64,000 nucleotides of DNA, taken from assembly GCA_943367715.1 (NCBI GenBank), contig CALRJY020000002.1, positions 124,001 to 188,000 of the forward strand. The letters are read 5' to 3'. This document shows, in pieces, positions 57,566 through 64,000 of the stretch; the first letter of the stretch is position 1, and each line of letters opens with the position of its first letter. The notes under the pieces are model-generated. The model had not been told where the DNA came from. It was given only the letters and a program-made list of their open reading frames with translations, and did no database searches. The position numbers and the translations under genes are program-made. This stretch comes from JAEYXS01 sp943367715 (lineage in GTDB: Bacteria; Verrucomicrobiota; Verrucomicrobiia; Limisphaerales; JAEYXS01).

Positions 57566-58828
57566 ATGAATCGCCGCACTTTTCTTGGAACGACTCTCGC
57601 CGGAACCTTGTCCAGCCTCTCCACCTTCGCCGCCGAGAAGCGTGCTCCCCGCATCGTCCTGCGCTCTTCGTGGCAGACCGTGAACATCGGCGACATCGGC
57701 CACACACCCGGCGTGCTGCGACTGCTCTACGAACACATCCCCGGCGCAGAGATCAGCCTCTGGCCCATGGACGTCCGCAATGGCGTAGAAGAGATGTTGC
57801 TGCGTCGTTTCCCAAAACTGCGCCTCGTCAAAACCAAGGAAGAAGCGTTCACGCATGATTTCCTGCTGCACGGTTCCGGCCCTTACCTCACCGCCTGGCG
57901 CGATGTCGCCGCGTGGAAGAAAGAGACCGGCAAGCCCTACGGCGTCTACGGCATCAGCATGGCCGCCGCCGGTGATCCCGGCATGAAGATCATGCGCAAT
58001 AACGGCCTGGATGATAACACGCGTGATCTCCTCAATACCGCCAGCTTCGTCTTCCTCCGCGACAGCATCTCCCTCCAAGTCGTCAAGAATGCCGGCGTCA
58101 CCAGCCCCATCATTGAGTTCGGCCCGGACGGCGCCTTTGCCGCCGATGTCCGAAATGACGAAGCCGCCCTCGCCTTCCTCAAAGCGAACAATCTAGAAGA
58201 AGGTCGCTACCTCTGCTGCATCCCCAATCTGCGCAACGCCCCGTATTGGAAAGTGAAGCCCGGCTACGCCTTCGATGAGAACAAGCACAAGCGCAACGAG
58301 GAGATGAAGGAGCACGATCACGCTCCCCTGCGCGAAGCCATCATCGCCGTCACGCGCGAGACCGGCATGAAGGTCATGGTCTGCCCGGAAGACTCCACGC
58401 AGATGGAGACGGGCAAAGAACTGCTCGTCGATCCCCTGCCCTCTGATGTGAAAGCCAAAGTCGTCTGGCGCGAGAAATTCTGGCTGACCGATGAAGCCAT
58501 CAGCACCTACGTCCGCAGTGCGGGCCTCTTTGGCAGCGAGATGCACAGCCCCATCATGTGCGTGGGTAATGGCGTCCCCGCCGTCGTCTGCCGCTTCGTC
58601 GAGCAGACCACCAAAGGTTTCATGTGGCGCGACATCGGTCTCGGCGATTGGCTCTTCGATCTGGATAAAGAAGACGAACTCCGCCGCGTGGCTTCCACGG
58701 TTTTGGCCATAGCAAAAGACCCCGCCGCAGCGAAAGCCAAAGCCGCCAAAGCGCGGGAGTTCGTGCAGCAACGCCAAAAAGCCACGATGGCCATTCTCAA
58801 AAAATCGCTCGGTGAACTGAAAGGGTGA
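57566..58828 (+). CDS. Polysaccharide pyruvyl transferase family protein with export leader
   Basis: 420 residues. The N-terminus MNRRTFLGTTLAGTLSSLST is a twin-arginine-like leader (RRTFL), unusual for this family, which is normally cytoplasmic. The body shows family-like motifs: WQTVNIGDIGHTPGVLRLLY (NxGD...), DFLLHGSGPYLTAW, PYGVYGISM, SFVFLRDSISLQVVKNAGVT (RD..S), SPIIEFGPDGAFA, and MGSEMHSPIMCVGNGVPAVV-like text at the C-terminal part (GLFGSEMHSPIMCVGNGVPA). The usual reaction is ketal transfer of pyruvate to sugars. If exported, the pyruvate donor (PEP) would be missing, so a different reaction or a mis-set start is possible. Confidence 0.8.
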   Translation: MNRRTFLGTTLAGTLSSLSTFAAEKRAPRIVLRSSWQTVNIGDIGHTPGVLRLLYEHIPGAEISLWPMDVRNGVEEMLLRRFPKLRLVKTKEEAFTHDFLLHGSGPYLTAWRDVAAWKKETGKPYGVYGISMAAAGDPGMKIMRNNGLDDNTRDLLNTASFVFLRDSISLQVVKNAGVTSPIIEFGPDGAFAADVRNDEAALAFLKANNLEEGRYLCCIPNLRNAPYWKVKPGYAFDENKHKRNEEMKEHDHAPLREAIIAVTRETGMKVMVCPEDSTQMETGKELLVDPLPSDVKAKVVWREKFWLTDEAISTYVRSAGLFGSEMHSPIMCVGNGVPAVVCRFVEQTTKGFMWRDIGLGDWLFDLDKEDELRRVASTVLAIAKDPAAAKAKAAKAREFVQQRQKATMAILKKSLGELKG

Positions 58829-58874
58829 ATCGGCTTTGCCCAAAACCGCAGATGCGTTATAATGTTCACCGTTG

Positions 58875-59726
58875 ATGAATCGTAGTATTTGGGCATTGGT
58901 ATGGTTTTTAACCGTAGGTTGCCACCTCGGTGCGCAACCTCCTGCACCTGTCGCAGGCACAGTCCCAGCGCCTGTCCCGGCCACGTCCGCCGCGCCCGCA
59001 CCCGCTACCGGTCTGGTATGGGACGCCATCCTCAAGGAAGCGACTCCCAAAGCCGGCGAAATGGACATCCCCTTCACCTTTGCCGTCACCAACAAAGGCA
59101 CGAACCGCATCACCATCGAGCGCGTTGAAGCCTCCTGTGGCTGCACCGTGGCGGAGATACCCAGTGAACCTTGGCCGCTGGACCCCGGTCAGGGAGGCCT
59201 GCTCAAGGTCGAGTTCGATGCCCGCAATAAATCCGGCACCCTCACCAAAACCTTGTTGGTTTACACCAGCGTCGGCCCCAAGACTTTGATGGTAAAAGTC
59301 CATCTGCCCGTCGCTGCTCCAGGTCAAGCGCGTGACAACGCCGAACGCGTGACCAACCTGATGGAAGCCTCCAAGAACCGGCAGGCAATCTTCCAAGGCA
59401 AGTGCGTCACCTGCCACGTCACGCCCACCATCGGCAAACACGGCAAGGAACTTTACATGACGGCCTGCGGCATCTGCCACGATGCCGAGCATCGCGCCAG
59501 CATGGTGCCCGATCTCAAGACCTTAAAATACGGCACGCCCAAGGCGTATTGGGAGCACTGGACGCGCCATGGCAAACCGAACTCTCTCATGCCCGCCTTT
59601 GAGCAAAAGCAAGGCGGCCCGCTCTCCAACGACCAGATCAAATCGCTGATTGAATTCATCAGCGAGAGCAAAAATTTTCCCTCCAACGTCAACATTCCTG
59701 CCGACGCTGCCACACCCAAACCATGA
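58875..59726 (+). CDS. DUF1573 and cytochrome c domain exported protein
   Basis: 283 residues from ATG 58875; the TTG just before it is not used. The signal peptide (MNRSIWALVWFLTVGCHLGA) has Cys16, which may be lipidated, though the -3 residue is Thr. DUF1573, a beta-sandwich of the ASPM-SPD-2-Hydin type (about 50-150), has FAVTNKGTNRITIERVEASC and LDPGQGGLLKVEFDARNKSG. The C-terminal part (about 170-280) carries two CXXCH motifs, Cys177-His181 and Cys198-His202, suggesting a dihaem or mixed cytochrome c. DUF1573-cytochrome pairs are typical of PVC bacteria. The stop overlaps the tmk start as ATGA. Confidence 0.88.
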   Translation: MNRSIWALVWFLTVGCHLGAQPPAPVAGTVPAPVPATSAAPAPATGLVWDAILKEATPKAGEMDIPFTFAVTNKGTNRITIERVEASCGCTVAEIPSEPWPLDPGQGGLLKVEFDARNKSGTLTKTLLVYTSVGPKTLMVKVHLPVAAPGQARDNAERVTNLMEASKNRQAIFQGKCVTCHVTPTIGKHGKELYMTACGICHDAEHRASMVPDLKTLKYGTPKAYWEHWTRHGKPNSLMPAFEQKQGGPLSNDQIKSLIEFISESKNFPSNVNIPADAATPKP

Positions 59727-60367
59727 GCGGACTGTTCATCACCTTTGAGGGTACGGAAGGCGGCGGTAAGAGCACCCAGATCCAGTTACTCACCGAGAAG
59801 TTGCGCAGCTTGGGCCACACCGTCCGCACCTTGCGCGAACCTGGTGGCACGCCCATCGGCGAAGAGATCCGTCACCTCCTCAAACACAGCGACGCCAATC
59901 ACGGCATGACCAGTGAGACCGAACTGCTGCTCATGAACGCCAGCCGCGCCCAAATCGTCCGCGAAGTCATTCAACCCGCGCTCACCGCGGGTGAGATTGT
60001 TCTCTGTGATCGTTTTTACGATTCCACCATCGCCTATCAAGGGTATGGTCGCGGCTTGGATTTAGGGCAGGTCCAGGGAGTCGTGGATTTCGCCGTCGGC
60101 CCCGTGCATCCCGATCTTACTCTGTTGCTGGCCGTCCCCTTGGCCGTCAGTGAAGCCCGCCGCCAATCACGTCAACAGGCCACCGGCCCCGTCCGTGATC
60201 GGATGGAAGAAGCGGACCGCTCCTTCTTCGAGCGGGTGGAAAAAGGCTTCGAAACCCTCGCGCGCCAAGAGCCCCATCGCATCAAAGTGATTGATGCCAC
60301 GCAACCCATCGAGACCGTGAGCAAGTCTATCTGGTCGCAGGTGCAGGCGATATTGCCCGCCCGCTAA
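59723..60367 (+). CDS. tmk: Thymidylate kinase
   Basis: 214 residues. P-loop GTEGGGKS (10-17), DR-Y motif VLCDRFYDSTIAYQGYGRGL, and LID region RRQSRQQATGPVRDRMEEAD. It phosphorylates dTMP to dTDP. The ATG overlaps the stop of the upstream gene (ATGA), so it is translationally coupled, an odd partner for a cytochrome gene. Its stop overlaps the convergent MFS stop by four bases. Confidence 0.97.
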   Translation: MSGLFITFEGTEGGGKSTQIQLLTEKLRSLGHTVRTLREPGGTPIGEEIRHLLKHSDANHGMTSETELLLMNASRAQIVREVIQPALTAGEIVLCDRFYDSTIAYQGYGRGLDLGQVQGVVDFAVGPVHPDLTLLLAVPLAVSEARRQSRQQATGPVRDRMEEADRSFFERVEKGFETLARQEPHRIKVIDATQPIETVSKSIWSQVQAILPAR

Positions 60368-61899
60368 GTTTTGGCATCGCCCGGCTTGGAGGGCACGGTT
60401 ACAGACTCGTCAGGCTTCTCCTTATGTCCCAACCCAAGGAAGAAAATGATCGTCGCAGACATCATCATCATCCCGGCCAGAACACTCAATCCCCCAACGA
60501 ATGACCCCGTCTCTTTTTCCACGTAGCCCAGCATAAATGGCCCCAAGAATCCGCCTAGGTTACCCACCGAATTGATCAATCCGATGCTGCTGGCCGCCGC
60601 CGCTTCGGTCATCAGCAGGCTCGGCAACGCCCAAAACGCGGGCATGTAAGATTTGAAACCCGCCGCGGCCACCATGAAACACATCACTGTCAGATACAGA
60701 TTGCCTTGCGTTAGCGGGGCCAAAGACAGGGCAAACGCGCCGATGACGATGGGTATCACTGCATGGTAGCGCCGCTCTCTCATGCGGTCGGAGTTCCAAC
60801 CTACAAACAACTGTCCTGCCAATGCCAGCATAGGGGGCAGGATCACCAGCCATGTAAGTTTTTTCAGGTCCAACGCATACCAATCCTTCAAAATGCTCGG
60901 CAGGAAAAACTCGATGCCGATGCTTCCGGTCACGATGCAGAAGTAGGCGCCGGCCAGGAGCAGCACTTTAGGATGACGCAACGCCTGGGCCACCGTCATG
61001 CGTTTGCCTTTCCGGCTCGTCTCCCTTTCTTTCTCCAGTTGATTCTCCAGCGCGTCACGTTCCTCCGGAGTCAACCACATCGCCTGCTTGGGCCGGTCGG
61101 TGAGCATATACAGCACGATGATGCCCAACACCACGGAAGGAATTCCCCAAGCGATATAAACCCATTGCCAGCCTTCCAACCCCAGCACCTCCGGATGATG
61201 CACTGCCACACCGTTCACCACTTCGTCGGTGCCGATCTTCAAGAGCCAGCTCGAGATCTTGGGGCTGACAATCAGTGCCATAGGCGTCGCCACCAGAAAA
61301 TACGCCAGCGCCCTCGCCCGGTCTTTTTTTGGGAACCAATGCGTCAGATAGATGATCACACCCGGGAAGAATCCCGCCTCGGCCAGTCCCAACAAAAACC
61401 GGACACTGTAAAATTGAAAGATGGAAAGTCCGTTCGGCCCCTCAAAGGAATGGACGAAATCCGCGGCCATTTTGGAAAACCAGCCCAGTCCGGCATTCGC
61501 GATCGGATTCAAGATCACTACCGTCAACTTCAGACATGCACGTGCTATGTCACTGATCACCGGCACGTCATGCTGCACAAACGCCGTCATCGCCGCCATG
61601 ATCCCCCAAGTGACCATGATCCGGCAGATCCACTTGCGCGCACTCCACCGCTCCACGATCAACGATCCCGGTATCTCCAGCAGAAAGTAACCGATGAAAA
61701 ATACTCCCGCTCCGAAACCGATCACCGCATTGTCGAATCCCGGCAGATCCTTCGTCATCGTCAGCTTGGCGATGGATACATTCGCCCGGTCCACATAGGC
61801 GATGACGTAGCAGATGAAAAGCAGGGGCAGGAGCCGCCAGTAAGCCTTGCGTGTAGCGCTATCTAGCGGCGATTCAACAGGTTTGGTCGGGGCAGTCAT
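60364..61899 (-). CDS. MFS transporter (ACS-like, anion:cation symporter)
   Basis: 511 residues, about 12 transmembrane helices. Between helices 2 and 3: ERWSARKWICRIMVTWGIMA (the MFS loop), and GFGAVFFIGYFLLEIPGSLI-type start (FGAGVFFIGYFLLEIPGSLI). The pattern LLLIEPGNL-like in the second half is seen in GSFVGGLSVLAGMMMMSATI. Relatives move hexuronates, glucarate or similar organic acids in symport with protons. The substrate is not decided from sequence. It is convergent with tmk, overlapping by four bases. Confidence 0.87.
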   Translation of the reverse strand: MTAPTKPVESPLDSATRKAYWRLLPLLFICYVIAYVDRANVSIAKLTMTKDLPGFDNAVIGFGAGVFFIGYFLLEIPGSLIVERWSARKWICRIMVTWGIMAAMTAFVQHDVPVISDIARACLKLTVVILNPIANAGLGWFSKMAADFVHSFEGPNGLSIFQFYSVRFLLGLAEAGFFPGVIIYLTHWFPKKDRARALAYFLVATPMALIVSPKISSWLLKIGTDEVVNGVAVHHPEVLGLEGWQWVYIAWGIPSVVLGIIVLYMLTDRPKQAMWLTPEERDALENQLEKERETSRKGKRMTVAQALRHPKVLLLAGAYFCIVTGSIGIEFFLPSILKDWYALDLKKLTWLVILPPMLALAGQLFVGWNSDRMRERRYHAVIPIVIGAFALSLAPLTQGNLYLTVMCFMVAAAGFKSYMPAFWALPSLLMTEAAAASSIGLINSVGNLGGFLGPFMLGYVEKETGSFVGGLSVLAGMMMMSATIIFFLGLGHKEKPDESVTVPSKPGDAKT

Positions 61900-62083
61900 T
61901 ACGGCTTTTAAAGGGACAAATTACCGACTGGCTTGGGTTTCAATCCATTCATGGTGAATCACACTTTGGATTGCAAGATTAGAGGCAGGCAAATCCCGTC
62001 TTTGTTTGCGAATCCTGCCGCCCGGACGGCGATCAGCGGCCCAAGACCTGAACCCCGTCATAAAAACACCCCTGAACAAGCCG

Positions 62084-62111
62084 TTGACATCTCCCCCGGT
62101 TCCGTTAGAGT
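62084..62111 (+). promoter_or_regulatory. Sigma-70 promoter of rpsT
   Basis: TTGACA at 62084-62089, 16-base spacer, TAGAGT at 62106-62111. The start of transcription is expected near 62118, about 34 bases before rpsT. Confidence 0.7.
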
Positions 62112-62151
62112 TCGCGGCTCTTAGTTTGCAAGAAAACGATTTTTAGAAGCT

Positions 62152-62433
62152 ATGCCGAATACGAAGTCAGCCGAGCGCCGCACGCGCAGCAATGCCCGCA
62201 AGCAGTCCCGCAACAACTCTGTGAAGTCCCGGGTCAAGACCTTGGAACGCAGCTACCAGAAGGTCCTCGTTGAAGGCAAGAAGGACGAATCCGCCGCGGC
62301 CCTGAAAGTGGCGATCTCCGCCCTCGACAAGGCCGCCAAGGCCGGTGTGCTCAAGAAGTCCACCGTGGACCGTAAGAAGTCCCGCCTGTCCATCCAGCTC
62401 AAGAAGGCCACCGCCGCTGCGGCCGCCAAGTAA
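62152..62433 (+). CDS. rpsT: 30S ribosomal protein S20
   Basis: 93 residues, normal size, very basic. PNTKSAERRTRSNARKQSRN with NSVKSRVKTLERSYQKV at the N-terminal helix, and KKSTVDRKKSRLSIQLKKAT at the C-terminal helix with an Ala tail. It binds 16S rRNA early in 30S assembly. ATG at 62152 is preceded by AGAAG as a weak ribosome-binding site. It has its own promoter and terminator. Confidence 0.96.
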   Translation: MPNTKSAERRTRSNARKQSRNNSVKSRVKTLERSYQKVLVEGKKDESAAALKVAISALDKAAKAGVLKKSTVDRKKSRLSIQLKKATAAAAAK

Positions 62434-62453
62434 GCTAGCCCTTTGTATTTACC

Positions 62454-62484
62454 AGCGCCCGGATGATCTCCGGGCGCTTTTTTC
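62454..62484 (+). terminator. Rho-independent terminator of rpsT
   Basis: AGCGCCCGGA-tgatc-TCCGGGCGCT followed by TTTTTCG, 21 bases after the stop codon. Confidence 0.94.
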
Positions 62485-62517
62485 GTTAGCGCTTTTCCAA
62501 ACCGGCCCTTACCTCGC

Positions 62518-63216
62518 CTACCCCCGCAGATACTCCCGCCGCCGTTTCTCCGGGAACTTTTCGATGGCGTACCTCAGCATTGTCCGAGGCATCTTTTGCT
62601 GATATTTCAGTAGAAAGCCCTCCAGCACTGCCACGTCCCGTTTACCCATTTCGCGCAACATCCAGCCGGTGGCCTTGTGCATCAGGTCTTCCTTGTCCTC
62701 CAGCAACAGCTCACTGATGGCCAGAGTATCCCGAAATTCCTTTTGCTTGAGGAAATGAAACGTGGCAATGATGGCAATGCGCCGCTCCCACAAGCTTTTC
62801 GACTTGGCTAAAGAATAAAGCACACTCCGGTCCTTATCCGCCAGCCAGGCACCCACGATATCCCGCGCTGAAGTATCCACTAGATCCCAATTATTGATCC
62901 AGCGCGTGTGCTCCAGATAGCTCTGATAAATGGACTCACGCTGTGTTTCATCCCCCTTGGCGAATTGCTTTACCCAGATGAGCAAGGCCGTCAGACGCTC
63001 CTCATGAATCGGAGATTTCAGCAACGCCGCCACCACTTTAAGCGATGCTCCAGACGCCAGCTTCACCACACCGCGCACCTGCGGCACCGTTAGTCCGATG
63101 AATTGGTCCCCCTCCCCATACTCACCCGGACCGGTCTTGAAGAAGCCTTGCATCAATGCCGCCCTCGCCGGATAGGCATGCTGATGCAGCATAGTGCGGA
63201 TGTCTTTGAGAATCAT
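62518..63216 (-). CDS. AlkD-like DNA alkylation repair protein
   Basis: 232 residues from ATG 63216 (MILKDIRTMLHQHAYPARAA); a later ATG at 63192 is also possible. The longer frame to 63279 would read through the tRNA and is rejected. It is a HEAT-like repeat protein of the AlkD/DNA alkylation repair family: GLTVPQVRGVVKLA, SPIHEERLTALLIWVKQFAK, INNWDLVDTSARDIVGAWLA, KSKSLWERRIAIIATFHFLK, DLMHKATGWMLREMGKRDVA. These glycosylases remove alkylated purines. It lies 14 bases after the tRNA-Pro 3' end, perhaps sharing its transcript. Confidence 0.92.
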   Translation of the reverse strand: MILKDIRTMLHQHAYPARAALMQGFFKTGPGEYGEGDQFIGLTVPQVRGVVKLASGASLKVVAALLKSPIHEERLTALLIWVKQFAKGDETQRESIYQSYLEHTRWINNWDLVDTSARDIVGAWLADKDRSVLYSLAKSKSLWERRIAIIATFHFLKQKEFRDTLAISELLLEDKEDLMHKATGWMLREMGKRDVAVLEGFLLKYQQKMPRTMLRYAIEKFPEKRRREYLRG

Positions 63217-63230
63217 GGAGAAGAGAGAGA

Positions 63231-63307
63231 TGGTCGGAGCGACAGGAGTTGAACCTGCGACGTCTTGCTCCCAAAGCAAGTGCTCTACCGGGCTGAGCTA
63301 CGCTCCG
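63231..63307 (-). tRNA. tRNA-Pro (anticodon UGG)
   Basis: 77 bases including encoded CCA (63231-63233). Acceptor CGGAGCG pairs with CGCTCCG, D-stem GCTC/GAGC, anticodon stem CTTGC/GCAAG with loop TTTGGGA so that TGG is at 34-36, T-arm GCAGG-TTCAACT-CCTGT and discriminator A73. C1-G72 is typical of bacterial tRNA-Pro. It is directly upstream of the AlkD-like gene on the same strand. Confidence 0.97.
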
Positions 63308-63399
63308 ACACAATCGGACGCGTATAATTCACACCTCAGCCCTCCGACGCAACTGGTAAATCACCTCTTTCAAAGAAAAACATCGCCCCCTTGCTCCCG

Positions 63400-63972
63400 T
63401 CACTTTTCCAAGGTGATCGAACACCCGATCGCTTTCACCTTGGCATTGGTCACCGGTTTTCCCATCGTGATGGCTTCCAAGGCATCCTTCAGGTCATGCA
63501 CCTTCGGTTCCGCCTGCTTCTTGGTCTGGGTGAGATACAAGTCGTTGATACGCCCTTGATACAGCGTCTCTCCCTTGCCATTGAGCACCACCGCCTCCGG
63601 CGTCATCTTCGCTTGCGTCAACCGGGCGAGTTGTTGCTTCGGGTCCAAGATTACAGGTGCCTTGAACTCCATCACTTCCGCATGCTTTTGTGCGTCCGTG
63701 AGAGAAATCCCCGCCTCTGCTTCGATAAAGTAGAAGGAAAAACGGTCACTGTAAGCCGCCGCAATCCGGTTGGCCTCCGGCATAAAGGCATTGGAGGTCG
63801 GGCAAAAAGGTGAGACAAATATCAGGACAGCCCCCTTCTTTTCACCCACGGCCAAGGGCGTATGCCGCTTACCCAAGATATCCACAAGTTCAGGCGTGGC
63901 CTCAGCCGCTAAAGAGTTGAACGCCAGCAATATGCCCAGCGAAAGAGCCAGATAAACACGCGACAAATGCAT
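63400..63972 (-). CDS. Exported thioredoxin-fold (redoxin/AhpC-like) protein
   Basis: 190 residues. Signal peptide MHLSRVYLALSLGILLAFNS with cleavage near LAAEA. The thioredoxin-fold core holds GAVLIFVSPFCPTSNAFMPE, where a single Cys is followed by Pro-Thr-Ser in place of a CXXC pair, and YSDRFSFYFIEAEAGISLTD. A Cys near the C-terminus (AIGCSITLEK) could be the resolving partner. The family includes peroxiredoxins and cytochrome-maturation thioredoxins. The active pair is not decided. It is separated from the tRNA-Pro by 92 bases. Confidence 0.82.
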   Translation of the reverse strand: MHLSRVYLALSLGILLAFNSLAAEATPELVDILGKRHTPLAVGEKKGAVLIFVSPFCPTSNAFMPEANRIAAAYSDRFSFYFIEAEAGISLTDAQKHAEVMEFKAPVILDPKQQLARLTQAKMTPEAVVLNGKGETLYQGRINDLYLTQTKKQAEPKVHDLKDALEAITMGKPVTNAKVKAIGCSITLEK

Positions 63973-64000
63973 GCTTCTGAGCTTAGGTTCGACGCTTATC

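Noticed and set aside
56525..58078. 517-aa minus-strand ORF
   Set aside because: Shadow of the SGNH hydrolase and pyruvyl-transferase-like genes.
63194..63559. 121-aa plus-strand ORF reading VGATGVEPATSCSQSK
   Set aside because: It is the antisense translation of tRNA-Pro, a well-known false gene; no support elsewhere.
1..64000. CRISPR array, prophage, integron or transposase
   Set aside because: No regularly spaced repeats, cas genes, integrase or transposase were seen in the window.

Overview
The window looks like chromosomal DNA of a PVC-superphylum bacterium, most likely a Verrucomicrobiota member. The evidence is two complete PSD1 (DUF1549/DUF1553, PSCyt1) plus DUF1501 gene pairs, ECF sigma factors fused to membrane-spanning C-terminal extensions, DUF1573 and cytochrome c proteins, and degenerate 'attcgtg'-type and palindromic intergenic repeats. 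The lineage is inferred from gene content only. Coding density is high, several starts are GTG or TTG, and many genes show no clear Shine-Dalgarno sequence. No CRISPR array, prophage, integrase or transposase was seen.

Layout. 1-20.8 kb is mostly minus strand: the N-terminal part of an SDR oxidoreductase, DUF1501/PSD1 pair 1, an exported beta-propeller, an MFS transporter, an exported FAD oxidoreductase, a 957-aa sigma factor/carboxypeptidase-regulatory fusion, two small plus-strand genes (an unknown and a thioesterase), a lipoprotein, and DUF1501/PSD1 pair 2. 20.8-27.8 kb holds an AraC regulator, rmuC, a VOC protein, a RidA protein, leuB, an ECF sigma operon with two small membrane proteins, and a repeat-rich exported protein. 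27.8-32.8 kb holds a REPIN-like palindromic element, a YkgJ-type cysteine-cluster protein, a lone histidine-kinase DHp-like ORF, rpsU with a clear promoter, leader hairpin and terminator, a TIM-barrel isomerase/epimerase, a flippase-like membrane protein and an NtrC-type response regulator.

32.9-40.5 kb is a type IV pilus pilMNOPQ operon (minus strand) that continues into a 1027-aa NHL/thrombospondin-3 surface protein. Divergent from it, 40.7-43.8 kb is a compact VWA - PP2C - tail-anchored protein kinase triad, matching the TerY-P / YegL-YegK-YegI signalling architecture. The kinase has an unusual Arg where the ATP-binding Lys is expected. This is the strongest candidate for an under-described signalling system here.

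43.9-64 kb is more housekeeping: a Fur-family regulator, cinA (with a 15-bp in-frame tandem duplication), a ferredoxin, pyruvate kinase, a second sigma-factor/membrane fusion, sucA-sucB (the E2 lacks a recognisable E3-binding domain), a DUF2314 membrane protein, cysS, a second REPIN-like element, an SGNH hydrolase, an exported polysaccharide pyruvyl transferase-like protein, a DUF1573/cytochrome c protein overlapping tmk, an MFS transporter, rpsT, an AlkD-like DNA glycosylase directly behind tRNA-Pro(UGG), and an exported redoxin.
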